Positions 18,494-27,178 of a DNA stretch of 64,000 bases are shown in pieces. The notes below the pieces were generated by a model, which saw only the letters and a program-made list of their open reading frames with translations, made no database searches and was not told the origin of the DNA. Origin of the DNA: Aurantibacter crassamenti (GTDB lineage Bacteria > Bacteroidota > Bacteroidia > Flavobacteriales > Flavobacteriaceae); NCBI RefSeq assembly GCF_016811105.1, contig NZ_JAFBGM010000001.1:1802126-1866125 (forward strand), given 5' to 3'. The translations under genes and the position numbers were made by a program. Each line of letters opens with the position of its first letter. Positions within the stretch are counted from its first letter, which is position 1.

Positions 18494-18880
18494 TTAACGT
18501 TTCGAGAACTGGAATTTCTTTCTAGCTTTCTTCTGACCAAATTTCTTACGTTCAACCATTCTAGGGTCTCTTGTAAGTAATCCTTCTGGCTTTAAAACGC
18601 CACGATATTCTTCGTCTACTGCACATAAAGCTCTAGATATAGCTAATCTAACAGCTTCTGCCTGACCAGTGATACCACCGCCAAATACATTTACACTAAC
18701 ATCGTAGTTGTCTACATTTTCAGTTAAAGTAAAAGGTTGTTTTACTTTATATTGAAGTGTAGCAGTACTAAAATAATCGTCTAAATTTCTGTTGTTAACA
18801 GTGATTTTGCCATTACCTGTCGAAACGTAGACACGGGCAACTGCTTTTTTCCTTCTTCCTATTTTGTGAATCGTTTCCAT
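18494..18880 (-). CDS. rpsI: 30S ribosomal protein S9
   Basis: A 128-residue protein of the decoding-site region. It shows the family start [38 protein letters not shown] and the basic C-terminal tail ending in FSKR, which reaches the P-site tRNA. Its ATG directly abuts the rplM stop codon with no gap, so translation is probably coupled. Confidence 0.97.
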   Translation of the reverse strand: METIHKIGRRKKAVARVYVSTGNGKITVNNRNLDDYFSTATLQYKVKQPFTLTENVDNYDVSVNVFGGGITGQAEAVRLAISRALCAVDEEYRGVLKPEGLLTRDPRMVERKKFGQKKARKKFQFSKR

Positions 18881-19336
18881 TTATTTAAAATCTTTAAGGT
18901 TGATTGCCTTTGGTTTTTGTGCTTCTTGACCATGAACAGTACCAACATATACTTTTAAGTTTCTAAAAAGGTCAGCTCCTAATTTATTTTTAGGTAACAT
19001 TCCTTTTACAGCTTTCTCAACAATACGCTCAGGGTGTTTTGCTAATAATTCTTTAACAGAAGTAGCACGTTGTCCACCTGGGTATCCAGTATATCTCAAA
19101 TAGGTTTTTGAATCCCATTTGTTGCCTGATAAGGTAATTTTTTCGGCATTGATAATAACCACGTTATCTCCACAATCAACGTGTGGTGTAAAACTTGGCT
19201 TATGCTTGCCTCTTAATAATTTAGCAACTTTAGACGCTAAACGTCCTAAAGTTTCTCCTTCGGCATCAACAAGCAACCATTGCTTATCAACTGTCTTTCT
19301 ATTGGCCGAAATCGTCTTGTAGCTCAATGTATCCAC
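18881..19336 (-). CDS. rplM: 50S ribosomal protein L13
   Basis: An early-assembly 50S protein. Taking GTG at 19336 gives 151 residues, beginning [13 protein letters not shown] and matching the usual Bacteroidota length. An in-frame ATG at 19366 would add ten residues and would lie only 12-18 bp after the promoter's -7 element, so it is less likely. Core motifs include [19 protein letters not shown] and [20 protein letters not shown]. First gene of rplM-rpsI. Confidence 0.93.
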   Translation of the reverse strand: MDTLSYKTISANRKTVDKQWLLVDAEGETLGRLASKVAKLLRGKHKPSFTPHVDCGDNVVIINAEKITLSGNKWDSKTYLRYTGYPGGQRATSVKELLAKHPERIVEKAVKGMLPKNKLGADLFRNLKVYVGTVHGQEAQKPKAINLKDFK

Positions 19337-19367
19337 TACTTCTATTTTTTGTATTAAACACTTCAAT

Positions 19368-19380
19368 CCCGTTAAACGGG
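19368..19380 (-). promoter_or_regulatory. 5'-terminal hairpin in the rplM leader
   Basis: CCCGTT and AACGGG face each other across one base, forming a small stem-loop at or just after the predicted transcription start. It could protect the 5' end or serve in L13 feedback; neither is shown. Confidence 0.35.
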
Positions 19381-19383
19381 CTG

Positions 19384-19414
19384 CAAATGTACAACTATTA
19401 AGTTGAATAACAAA
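19384..19414 (-). promoter_or_regulatory. Promoter of rplM-rpsI
   Basis: A near-ideal Bacteroidota promoter on the minus strand: -33 TTTG (19411-19414), a 19-bp spacer and -7 TACATTTG (19384-19391). The transcript would start near 19378, giving a leader of about 40 nt to the GTG. Confidence 0.8.
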
Positions 19415-19810
19415 TGGTTGTTTCTGAATAATTTAATGAAATCTTTTCAGTAGCCATTTGACCGTTATATTTCCCTATTCTTTGAATAAAAGAGGCCAAA
19501 TATAGGTTAATAAAGTAGAAGGTTCTCAAATTATTTATCCTTTTATAAGTAAAGCCAGAATTCATGATAGTTGTTCGAAGAGCTTTCGAACCCTGTTATA
19601 GTTTGATATGAAGTAAATCAATAGGGTTAATACGTATTATTGTAATCGTTTTTGGTCTTAAATTTTGAAATAGGTAATTTTTAATTTTAAAAATAATTCA
19701 TGTATTGTATTATTATTCAGGATATTATCTATTGTAATCGAATTTTTAGAATTAAAATATAACTAATAAATAAACGTTCTTTGTTTTAACAAACAACAAT
19801 ACACTTAATT
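19415..19810. other. Intergenic region between the rplM promoter and a lipoprotein gene
   Basis: About 400 bp with no gene seen on either strand, very AT-rich. It contains an inverted repeat GTTCGAA (19573-19579) / TTCGAAC (19585-19591) with a five-base loop, and the string ATTGTAATCG twice about 90 bp apart. The plus-strand lipoprotein promoter should lie here but no exact -7 match was found. Confidence 0.5.
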
Positions 19811-20317
19811 ATGCAACAAAAGTTTATAGTATTAATGGCCATTTCTGTTTTGTTTTTTTCTTGTTCGGATGATAAAGAAGATGCAAGCGAAGAAACAGCA
19901 CAAAGTAATATAGAAGGTACTTGGGATGTAACAGAACTTAAAATTGATAGTCAGAATTCTAGTGACGACGCAAAGTTTGGCAGTGCTATTCTAGATCATT
20001 TGACAAATAAGAACTGTACTGTTGTCTCATTTACATTTAATGCGGATATGACTTTGGTAGCTAATAATTCTACAAATTACTTAGAGGTAAATGTCAATTC
20101 AACCGGTTCAGGACTTGATATACCTTGTCCTACGGAAGTTGATACTGAAACAAGTGTTTATACATATGATGGCACTACGTTATCTTATGTTGATGCTGAA
20201 AATCAAAAAATTAGTGTAAGTCCTATTATTGAAGGTAACTTAATGACTATTACTGCTGCTGATTTGGGGTATACTAATCTAGATGCTGAAGGTGAATTAG
20301 TGTTTACTAAAAGGTAG
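19811..20317 (+). CDS. Lipocalin-like lipoprotein
   Basis: A 168-residue protein starting with a lipoprotein signal (MQQKFIVLMAISVLFFSC). An acidic segment follows, then IEGTWDVTELKI, the typical opening of Bacteroidota lipocalin-like domains. The rest is beta-rich and ends in a GELVFTKR strand. It is most likely an envelope lipoprotein; the ligand is unknown. Stand-alone gene after a long intergenic region, converging on the T9SS-domain gene with a shared terminator. The fold is an inference from pattern only. Confidence 0.75.
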   Translation: MQQKFIVLMAISVLFFSCSDDKEDASEETAQSNIEGTWDVTELKIDSQNSSDDAKFGSAILDHLTNKNCTVVSFTFNADMTLVANNSTNYLEVNVNSTGSGLDIPCPTEVDTETSVYTYDGTTLSYVDAENQKISVSPIIEGNLMTITAADLGYTNLDAEGELVFTKR

Positions 20318-20340
20318 ACAGTAAAATAAAATTATATAGT

Positions 20341-20378
20341 AAAAATAAAGCCTTCACTAGTGAAGAGCTTTATTTTTT
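20341..20378. terminator. Bidirectional terminator between convergent genes
   Basis: Stem AAAATAAAGC plus CTTCAC paired with GTGAAG-type bases plus GCTTTATTTT, with A and T runs on the two sides. It serves the lipocalin-like gene on plus and overlaps the end of the T9SS-domain gene on minus. Confidence 0.8.
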
Positions 20379-20699
20379 ATAGAACTTAGTCTGTACTTGT
20401 TGTTCTTGAGATTGTATTGTAACAATGTAAATTCCGGACCTGAGTGTAGTTATCGGAATATTCAACGCGTTGTTTCTAATAGCCCAATGATGTTCTAAAA
20501 TAGCATTTCCGTAGGTGTCAGAAACAATAATTTGTGCTCTACTACTATTTTTTAAGCCTAGAATATTTACCACATTAGAAGCAGGGTTTGGAAATACCTT
20601 TATTTTTTGCACCACCGCAGTGGGGGTTGCTTCGCTTTGCGCTGTTGCGGCAAACGAAAGTGTAAATACAAATACAAGGAAGAAAATTATTCTTTTCAT
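20370..20699 (-). CDS. Small protein of signal peptide plus T9SS type A sorting domain
   Basis: 109 residues: a signal peptide (MKRIIFFLVFVFTLSFAATAQ), about ten linker residues, then a domain resembling the type IX secretion C-terminal signal (KVFPNPASNVVNILGL, YGNAILEH, TTLRSGIYIVTIQS, final QTKFYKK). There is almost no cargo between the two signals, which is odd because sorting domains normally end large secreted proteins. It may be a free-standing Ig-like surface protein or the remnant of a larger gene. No in-frame extension with homology is seen upstream. Confidence 0.82.
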   Translation of the reverse strand: MKRIIFFLVFVFTLSFAATAQSEATPTAVVQKIKVFPNPASNVVNILGLKNSSRAQIIVSDTYGNAILEHHWAIRNNALNIPITTLRSGIYIVTIQSQEQQVQTKFYKK

Positions 20700-20835
20700 T
20701 TTAAACTACTGAAACCCTTATTTTGGGTCGTTGCCTTTCTTCAACGCAAGTTGCTAGTGGAAAAGTATATGTTGTAAGGTGTAAACCAGAACTTTAGCTT
20801 AGTTTTAACTAAATCAGTATGTTTAAAATGGGTAA

Positions 20836-23676
20836 TTAATGCGCCACTAGCCAATCTTTACCTTCGCCCAATTCCACATCTAATGGTACGGCCATGGTAA
20901 AAGCGTTTTCCATTTCTTGTTTGATTAAATCTTTCATAGCAGTTAATTCATCTTTAGGCACATCAAAAACAAGTTCATCATGCACTTGAAGCAACATTTT
21001 GGTTTTAAAGTTGCCGTCAATTAACTTTTTATGAATATTAATCATCGCTATTTTAATAATATCTGCGGCACTACCTTGAATAGGTGCATTAACAGCATTT
21101 CGTTCTGCAGCACCACGTACAACAGCATTTCTAGAATTAATATCCTTTAAATAACGTCTTCTGCCTAGTACTGTTTGTACATATCCGTTTTCACGAGCAA
21201 AATCAACTAGCTCACTCATATAATTGCGAAGCTTCGGATAAGTTTTGTAGTAGGTGTCAATCAATTCTTTGGCTTCAGAACGTGATAAATCAGTTTGGTT
21301 GCTTAAGCCAAAAGCCGATACGCCATAAATGATTCCGAAATTAACTGTCTTAGCATTACTACGTTGGTCACGAGTAACTTCTGAAATAGGCACGTTAAAA
21401 ACCTTTGCTGCTGTAGAAGCATGAATATCTTCTCCATTTTTAAATGCATCAATCATTGTGGTTTCTTCACTTAAAGCAGCAATAATTCGGAGTTCTATCT
21501 GTGAATAATCTGCAGCCAATAGCACATGATTTTCATCTCTAGGTATAAACGCTTTTCGCACCTGCCTGCCTCTTTCAGTTCGAATAGGAATATTTTGAAG
21601 GTTAGGGTCATTACTTGCTAAGCGACCTGTAGCAGCAACTGTTTGCATATAATTAGTATGCACGCGGCCCGTAATTGGTTCTACCTGTAAAGGTAGAGCA
21701 TCAACATAAGTGCTTTTTAATTTTGAAAGTCCTCTAAATTCCAAAACGTTTTGAATGATTTCATGGTCTTTAGCTAAATAAGACAGTACATCTTCTGCTG
21801 TAGAAAATTGGCCAGTTTTGGTCTTTTTAGGTTTGTCTACCAATTTCAATTTGTTAAAAAGAATTTCGCCTAACTGCTTAGGTGATGCGATATTAAATTC
21901 TTCATCAGCAGCTTCATAAATTTTCGTTTCTAGACTTTTGATGTCTGTTTCAAGGTCTACAGCAAGTGAGTTTAAAAAAGCTTCGTCTAAATTAATTCCT
22001 TCCAATTCCATATCTGAAAGCACACGAAGTAGCGGAATTTCAATGTTATTGAATAATTCTTCATTTTTTGCTTCTGCCAATTCTGGTTTGAAATGTTGAG
22101 CTAATTGAAAGGTAATGTCCGCATCTTCAACTGCATATTCCGTTATTTTTTCTAAAGGAACATCGCGCATTGACATTTGGTTTTTACCTTTTTTACCAAT
22201 CAATTCAGTAATTGAAACTGGTGTGTAGTTGAGATAGGTTTCAGCTAATACATCCATATTATGTCGCATATCTGCGTTGATAAGGTAGTGCGCTAACATG
22301 GTGTCAAAAAGATTTCCTTTTACTTCTAGGTTGTATTTCTTAAGCACTTTAATATCGTACTTCAAATTCTGACCTATTTTTTCTATTTCTTCGGATTCAA
22401 AAAACGGGCGCAGTACTTCAATAAGTTCTTGCGCAGCATTCTTATCCTCCGGAAAAGGCACGTAAAAACCTTTGCCAGCTTCCCAAGAAAAAGCAATTCC
22501 CACTAATTCAGCAGTAATTGGGTTCAGACCTGTAGTTTCCGTGTCAAAACAAACCGAAGTTTGCTTCATTAGATTTTGCACAAATAATTTCATGGCCATT
22601 CCGGGGCCAACAGTTTGATAGATGTGCGAAGTGTCGGCAATGGTTTTTCTACTATTTTCAATAGTTGGCGCGGTGGTAGCGCTTTCAGGGTCACCGCCAA
22701 AAAGCGAAAATTGACCAGCGCCAGCAGCACTAGTTTTCGTTGTTGGTGTGGATTTTGCTTTGTCTTGATGTGCAGTTTGGGTTGCAGCCTCACCTGATGT
22801 AAATGTTTTTATAAAGTTATCTTGAAGCCTTCTGAATTCAAGTTCTTGAAAAATTTCAGTTACTGCAGGAACGTCAGGGTCGCACATTTCAAAATCTTTT
22901 TCATCAAATTCAACTGGTACATCGAGTAGAATTTTTGCAAGCTCCTTAGAAAGTATGCCAAGTTCGGCATTGGCTTCTACTTTTTCCTTCATTTTACCTT
23001 TAAGCTCATGCGTATTTGCTAAAAGGCCTTCCATGCTACCATATGCCGCTAAGAATTTTTTTGCAGTTTTATCACCTACACCAGGTAACCCAGGAATATT
23101 GTCAACTGCATCACCCATCATGCCTAAATAGTCAATTACTTGTTCAGGGCGCTCTACTTCAAATTTTTTCTGAACTTCAGGTATGCCCCAAGTCTCATAA
23201 CCCCCACCAAACATTGGGCGGTACATGAAAATATTTTCACTAACTAGCTGCGCAAAATCTTTATCAGGCGTAACCATAAAAGTTTTGTAACCCTCTTTTT
23301 CGGCCTTTTTAGCCAACGTACCTATAATGTCATCAGCTTCAAAACCAGACAATACTACCACAGGAATGTTCATGGCTTTTAATATTTTTTCGATGTAGGG
23401 TATCGCAATTTTTATTCCCTCTGGGGTTTCATCACGATTGGCTTTGTAAGCTTCAAACATTTCAACTCTAGACACACTACCACCTTTATCAAAACAAACT
23501 GCAAGGTGATCTGGGCGCTCTCTTTTTATTACATCAAGCAATGAATTAGTAAAGCCCAAGATTGCCGAGGTATCCATACCTTTTGAATTGATTCTAGGGT
23601 TCTTAATAAATGCGTAATAACCACGAAAAATTAGTGCGTAAGCATCAAGTAAAAAAAGTCTTTTCTGTTCTGACAT
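20836..23676 (-). CDS. polA: DNA polymerase I
   Basis: Repair and Okazaki-fragment polymerase, 946 residues with three domains. The 5'-3' exonuclease is N-terminal (LLDAYALIFRGYYAF, SGFEADDIIGTLA, IPGLPGVGDKTA). The 3'-5' exonuclease keeps its metal residues (CFDTETTGLNPI, NLKYDIKVL, YAVEDADITFQLA), so proofreading appears intact. The polymerase domain has motif A ADYSQIELRIIAALS, motif B RSNAKTVNFGIIYGVS and motif C LLQVHDELVFD. A low-complexity Thr/Ala linker lies at about residues 300-345. It starts 18 bp after the aspartylglucosaminidase gene, with which it is probably cotranscribed. Confidence 0.97.
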   Translation of the reverse strand: MSEQKRLFLLDAYALIFRGYYAFIKNPRINSKGMDTSAILGFTNSLLDVIKRERPDHLAVCFDKGGSVSRVEMFEAYKANRDETPEGIKIAIPYIEKILKAMNIPVVVLSGFEADDIIGTLAKKAEKEGYKTFMVTPDKDFAQLVSENIFMYRPMFGGGYETWGIPEVQKKFEVERPEQVIDYLGMMGDAVDNIPGLPGVGDKTAKKFLAAYGSMEGLLANTHELKGKMKEKVEANAELGILSKELAKILLDVPVEFDEKDFEMCDPDVPAVTEIFQELEFRRLQDNFIKTFTSGEAATQTAHQDKAKSTPTTKTSAAGAGQFSLFGGDPESATTAPTIENSRKTIADTSHIYQTVGPGMAMKLFVQNLMKQTSVCFDTETTGLNPITAELVGIAFSWEAGKGFYVPFPEDKNAAQELIEVLRPFFESEEIEKIGQNLKYDIKVLKKYNLEVKGNLFDTMLAHYLINADMRHNMDVLAETYLNYTPVSITELIGKKGKNQMSMRDVPLEKITEYAVEDADITFQLAQHFKPELAEAKNEELFNNIEIPLLRVLSDMELEGINLDEAFLNSLAVDLETDIKSLETKIYEAADEEFNIASPKQLGEILFNKLKLVDKPKKTKTGQFSTAEDVLSYLAKDHEIIQNVLEFRGLSKLKSTYVDALPLQVEPITGRVHTNYMQTVAATGRLASNDPNLQNIPIRTERGRQVRKAFIPRDENHVLLAADYSQIELRIIAALSEETTMIDAFKNGEDIHASTAAKVFNVPISEVTRDQRSNAKTVNFGIIYGVSAFGLSNQTDLSRSEAKELIDTYYKTYPKLRNYMSELVDFARENGYVQTVLGRRRYLKDINSRNAVVRGAAERNAVNAPIQGSAADIIKIAMINIHKKLIDGNFKTKMLLQVHDELVFDVPKDELTAMKDLIKQEMENAFTMAVPLDVELGEGKDWLVAH

Positions 23677-23694
23677 TATTGTATTTTGAAATTT

Positions 23695-24690
23695 TTAGGC
23701 TTTGATAAATGATTCGGTTGGATGATTGATTTGACCTTCATCGGTATATTGACTGTAGGTAAAACCTGGATGAACGCAATAGCCACCAGTTTCACCTTTT
23801 TTATTAATTGCTAAAAAGCCTATTTGAAAATCTTTTCGGCCTTCGTTCTTTGCCATGATTCGCTTGACACCTTCTTCGCAGGCTTCTTGTGGTGATTTTC
23901 CTTGGCGCATTAATTCTACAATCAAGAAACTGCCAACAGTTCGCACAACTTCTTCACCAACGCCGGTAGCTGTAGCACCGCCAATTTCATTGTCAACAAA
24001 TAATCCGGCACCAATAATTGGTGAATCGCCTACACGCCCGGCATATTTATAGCCCATACCACTAGTAGTACAACCGCCTGCAATATCACCATTTTTGTCA
24101 ATAGCGAGCATGCCTATGGTATCGTGATTCTCAATGTTGATTATGGTCTCGTATTTTGAAGTCTTTTTCCATTCAAGCCATTCCTGGCGCGATTTCTCGG
24201 TTAATAGATTTGCCTTTTTAAATCCTTTTTCATAAGCAAATTGTTCAGCGCCTTTACCTGCAAGCATTACATGCGGGGTGTCTTCCATTACTTTTCGAGC
24301 TACTGATATTGGATGTGCTATATTTTGCATACAAAGTACAGCTCCACAGTTACTCTCTTTGTCCATGATGCATGCATCTAATGTAACATTTCCATCGCGA
24401 TCTGGTCTGCCACCAACACCAACAGTTTGATTGTTTTCATCAGCTTCTTCAACCATCACACCTTGTTCTATGGCATCAAGAGCATTACCACCTGAATTGA
24501 GTACTTTCCAAGCTTTTGAAGTTGCATTGTGAAAATTCCAAGTACAAACAACAATCGGTTTTATAATTTTGGCTTCATCAATTAATGCTGAAGTATCTTT
24601 AGTCTTTTCTTGGCAAGAAGATATCAAAGAAGTTGAAAATACTCCAGCAGTCCCTATTGATGATTTTTTTAAAAATTTTCTTCTTTCCAT
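23695..24690 (-). CDS. N4-(beta-N-acetylglucosaminyl)-L-asparaginase
   Basis: Cleaves GlcNAc-asparagine during glycoprotein breakdown. The protein has 331 residues from ATG 24690; 110 further in-frame upstream codons run antisense to cutC and are rejected. It begins with a twin-arginine-like signal (MERRKFLKKSSIGTAG) followed by a lipobox (LISSC), so it should be exported folded and anchored. The autocatalytic nucleophile is the Thr of NHDTIGMLA, and GGRPDRDGNVTLDA and GRVGDSPIIGAGLF are other family blocks. It diverges from cutC with 37 bp between the starts and precedes polA. Confidence 0.92.
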   Translation of the reverse strand: MERRKFLKKSSIGTAGVFSTSLISSCQEKTKDTSALIDEAKIIKPIVVCTWNFHNATSKAWKVLNSGGNALDAIEQGVMVEEADENNQTVGVGGRPDRDGNVTLDACIMDKESNCGAVLCMQNIAHPISVARKVMEDTPHVMLAGKGAEQFAYEKGFKKANLLTEKSRQEWLEWKKTSKYETIINIENHDTIGMLAIDKNGDIAGGCTTSGMGYKYAGRVGDSPIIGAGLFVDNEIGGATATGVGEEVVRTVGSFLIVELMRQGKSPQEACEEGVKRIMAKNEGRKDFQIGFLAINKKGETGGYCVHPGFTYSQYTDEGQINHPTESFIKA

Positions 24691-24727
24691 GACTATATAC
24701 TGGTTACATTTAGGACCGCTAAATATA

Positions 24728-25456
24728 ATGAATATGATTGTAGAAGTTTGTGCCAATTCATTGGAATCTGCCTTAAATGCCGAAAAAGCTGGAGCTGACC
24801 GAATTGAACTTTGTTCTGAGCTAGCTGTAGGTGGAATTACGCCGTCATACGGCCTGTTAAAAGCAGTGCGTGAGAAAATATCGATTCCGGTTCGCGTGTT
24901 AATTCGTCCACGAAGTGGTGATTTTGCGTATTCTGATGAAGAATTCGAAATCATGAAAAGGGATATAAAACTCTGTAGTGATTTGCAATTTGATGGTGTA
25001 GTTTTAGGTATGCTACACACAAATTTTTTTATTGATAAAAAAAAGCATGAAGATGTAGCTAATATGTGTGAAACTTTGAAAACTACTTTTCACCGTGCAT
25101 TTGATTGGGTGGTAAATCCTTTTCAAGCCTTACATTGGCTAGATGCTTTTACTGTTGATACAATACTAAGCTCTGGACAACAGAAAAAGGCAGTAGATGG
25201 AATTGATTTACTTGCTGATTTGAATGAAAAAGCAACAAATACTATGATAATGCCTGGTTCAGGAATAAACGCCAAGAATGCACATGTTTTTAAAGAACGA
25301 GGTTTTAAGGCTATTCATTTATCTGCAGTGAAAATGAATCAAAAGTTGACTGTAAATCCAAAGGTTGGTATGAATTCTGCACAAATGTTATCTGATATTG
25401 CTTTGCCTATTTCTCATTTTGAAACTATTCAAGAAATTGTAAATGCCGTTAAATAA
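24728..25456 (+). CDS. cutC: CutC-family TIM-barrel protein (copper homeostasis type)
   Basis: Starts MNMIVEVCANSLESALNAEK at ATG 24728 (242 residues; ATG 24734 is equally possible). In-frame codons upstream overlap the divergent gene and are not used. Family blocks are AGADRIELCSELAVGGITPS, RVLIRPRSGDFAYS, TFHRAFDW and IMPGSGINAKN. It is linked to copper handling in the literature, but the biochemical role is unsettled. It is unrelated to the choline lyase also called CutC. Confidence 0.92.
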   Translation: MNMIVEVCANSLESALNAEKAGADRIELCSELAVGGITPSYGLLKAVREKISIPVRVLIRPRSGDFAYSDEEFEIMKRDIKLCSDLQFDGVVLGMLHTNFFIDKKKHEDVANMCETLKTTFHRAFDWVVNPFQALHWLDAFTVDTILSSGQQKKAVDGIDLLADLNEKATNTMIMPGSGINAKNAHVFKERGFKAIHLSAVKMNQKLTVNPKVGMNSAQMLSDIALPISHFETIQEIVNAVK

Positions 25457-25490
25457 TACCCAAAGACCCTAAGTGCCCTATTTATTAAAA

Positions 25491-25498
25491 TACCTTTG
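25491..25498 (+). promoter_or_regulatory. -7 element TACCTTTG of the metallophosphoesterase gene
   Basis: An exact TAnnTTTG match ending 14 bp before the ATG at 25513, giving a leader of about ten bases or fewer. No clear -33 element. Confidence 0.5.
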
Positions 25499-25512
25499 TA
25501 AAAAATACAACT

Positions 25513-26742
25513 ATGTTTAGATGGTTCTTTTTTGTTACGCTTTATTGTTTGTTTAGCTTTTATGTTTTTCAGGCATTAAAAACTGCAACCAAATTTCAAT
25601 GGGTGTATTATGTGGCTACAGCTATTTCTGTTTTAGTGCTTTTTAATTTTATTTATCAATGGACCTTTGGTGCATCTGAGGGAAGAGTTTTAAGTAGGCC
25701 TATGAGTTATGCAGCGGGCTTGTTGATGGCTGTAATTTCATTCAAAATTATTAGTATTTTATTTCTTTTTTCAGAAGATATATTTCGATTTTTATCGGCT
25801 ACGTATCAGAAATTTGCCGGTTCTTCAAAAGAATTTAGTTTACCATCACGACGAAGATTTTTAAGTATCATTGCTTTAGGAGTTGCGGCTTTGCCTTTTG
25901 GCGCTTTGCTTTATGGGATGTACAAGGGTAAATATAATTTTAAAGTGCTGAAATATGATTTGGCATTTGATGATTTACCAGCTGGTTTTGATGGATACCA
26001 AATTACCCAAATATCAGACGTGCACAGTGGTAGTTTTGATAATCGCGAGAAAATTGCTTATGCCATAGATTTAATTAACAAGCAGCAAAGTGATGTGCTT
26101 TTTTTTACTGGTGATATGGTAAATAATAAGGCGTCAGAAATGAAACCATGGGCAGAACTTTTTTCAAAGTTAGAGGCTAAAGATGGTAAATTTTCAATTT
26201 TAGGAAATCACGATTACGGTGATTATGTCGATTGGCCAACACCAGAAGAAAAGAACCAAAACCTTATTGACTTAAAAAATATTCAAAAAGAAATTGGTTT
26301 TGATTTGATATTAAATGATAGTAGGTATCTCGAAAGAAATGGAGATAAAATTGCTTTAATAGGAGTAGAGAATTGGGGTAGAGGTGGATTTAAAAAGGCT
26401 GGTGACCTCAAAAAAGCAGTTAGTGCAATTGAGGCTAATGATTTTAAAATTTTATTAAGTCATGATCCTTCACACTGGGAAGATGTTGTGGTTGACGATG
26501 ACTTGCATTATCATCTAACCTTAAGTGGTCACACACATGGTATGCAATTTGGAATTGAAATTCCAGGTTGGGTAAAATGGAGTCCGGTGAAATGGCGCTA
26601 TAAATATTGGGCGGGCATTTATGAGCAAATGGGTCAATTTATTAATGTGAATAGGGGTTTTGGTTTTTTAGGTTACCCAGGAAGAGTAGGTATATGGCCT
26701 GAAATAACGGTGATTACCTTAAAAAAGAAATCGTTAACATGA
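25513..26742 (+). CDS. Membrane-anchored metallophosphoesterase
   Basis: 409 residues. The N-terminal part (about 1-140) has four membrane segments, with a basic stretch (LPSRRRFLSI) before the last. The calcineurin-like phosphoesterase domain follows, with all metal motifs: QISDVHSGSF, FFTGDMVNN, ILGNHDYG, LLSHDPSHW and LSGHTHGMQFG. The order matches YkuE-type enzymes, which act on phospholipid or lipid A-type substrates or on unknown phosphodiesters. The substrate here is not known. It is downstream of cutC with its own -7 element. Confidence 0.9.
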   Translation: MFRWFFFVTLYCLFSFYVFQALKTATKFQWVYYVATAISVLVLFNFIYQWTFGASEGRVLSRPMSYAAGLLMAVISFKIISILFLFSEDIFRFLSATYQKFAGSSKEFSLPSRRRFLSIIALGVAALPFGALLYGMYKGKYNFKVLKYDLAFDDLPAGFDGYQITQISDVHSGSFDNREKIAYAIDLINKQQSDVLFFTGDMVNNKASEMKPWAELFSKLEAKDGKFSILGNHDYGDYVDWPTPEEKNQNLIDLKNIQKEIGFDLILNDSRYLERNGDKIALIGVENWGRGGFKKAGDLKKAVSAIEANDFKILLSHDPSHWEDVVVDDDLHYHLTLSGHTHGMQFGIEIPGWVKWSPVKWRYKYWAGIYEQMGQFINVNRGFGFLGYPGRVGIWPEITVITLKKKSLT

Positions 26743-26803
26743 TTTTAACTAGGTAAACGGACTACAAAAGTCTTAACAGGAATTCTCTTTTAACAATTTT
26801 TAC

Positions 26804-26811
26804 TACTTTTG
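26804..26811 (+). promoter_or_regulatory. -7 element TACTTTTG of the thioredoxin-like gene
   Basis: An exact TAnnTTTG match ending 24 bp before the ATG at 26836. Confidence 0.5.
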
Positions 26812-26835
26812 ATGAGTAACTCAATGTTTTAAATT

Positions 26836-27132
26836 ATGTCAAAATTCGGTGAACTAATAGATTTGAAGGTTCCTGTTTTGTTGGATTTTTACGCAGAATG
26901 GAATGAACAATCTACCGCAATGCATCCTGTATTAAAAGATGTTGCCGCTGCTTTGGGTGACAAAGGTAAGGTCATCAAAATAGATGTTGATAAAAACAAG
27001 GAGCTTTCGCAGGCACTACGTGTCAAAGGATTGCCAACTTTAATGATTTACAAAAAAGGTGAAATGGTGTGGCGCCAAAGTGGTGAGCAAGATGCCAATA
27101 CCTTAATTGGTATTCTTGGCGAGTACATCTAA
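26836..27132 (+). CDS. Thioredoxin-fold protein without the CxxC active site
   Basis: The 98-residue cytoplasmic protein covers a full thioredoxin fold: PVLLDFYAEW, KVIKIDVDKN, the cis-Pro loop RVKGLPTLM and a GEMVWRQSGEQD segment. At the redox site, where W-C-G-P-C is expected, it has W22-N-E-Q-S26, and no cysteine occurs anywhere in the protein. It therefore cannot do thiol-disulfide exchange and probably works as a binding or scaffold protein. It is a single-gene unit between a metallophosphoesterase and the convergent DUF2723 gene. Confidence 0.9.
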   Translation: MSKFGELIDLKVPVLLDFYAEWNEQSTAMHPVLKDVAAALGDKGKVIKIDVDKNKELSQALRVKGLPTLMIYKKGEMVWRQSGEQDANTLIGILGEYI

Positions 27133-27178
27133 AGTAGGCATCTAACTACTTCTAAATATATCTTATTTTCTACCAAAT

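Noticed and set aside
24691-25020. A 110-residue N-terminal extension of the aspartylglucosaminidase
   Set aside because: It runs antisense through the cutC coding region, has no export signal logic, and the ATG at 24690 begins a clear twin-arginine/lipoprotein signal.
24728-25456. Reading cutC as choline trimethylamine-lyase
   Set aside because: The protein is a small TIM barrel of about 242 residues without glycyl-radical motifs; only the gene name is shared.
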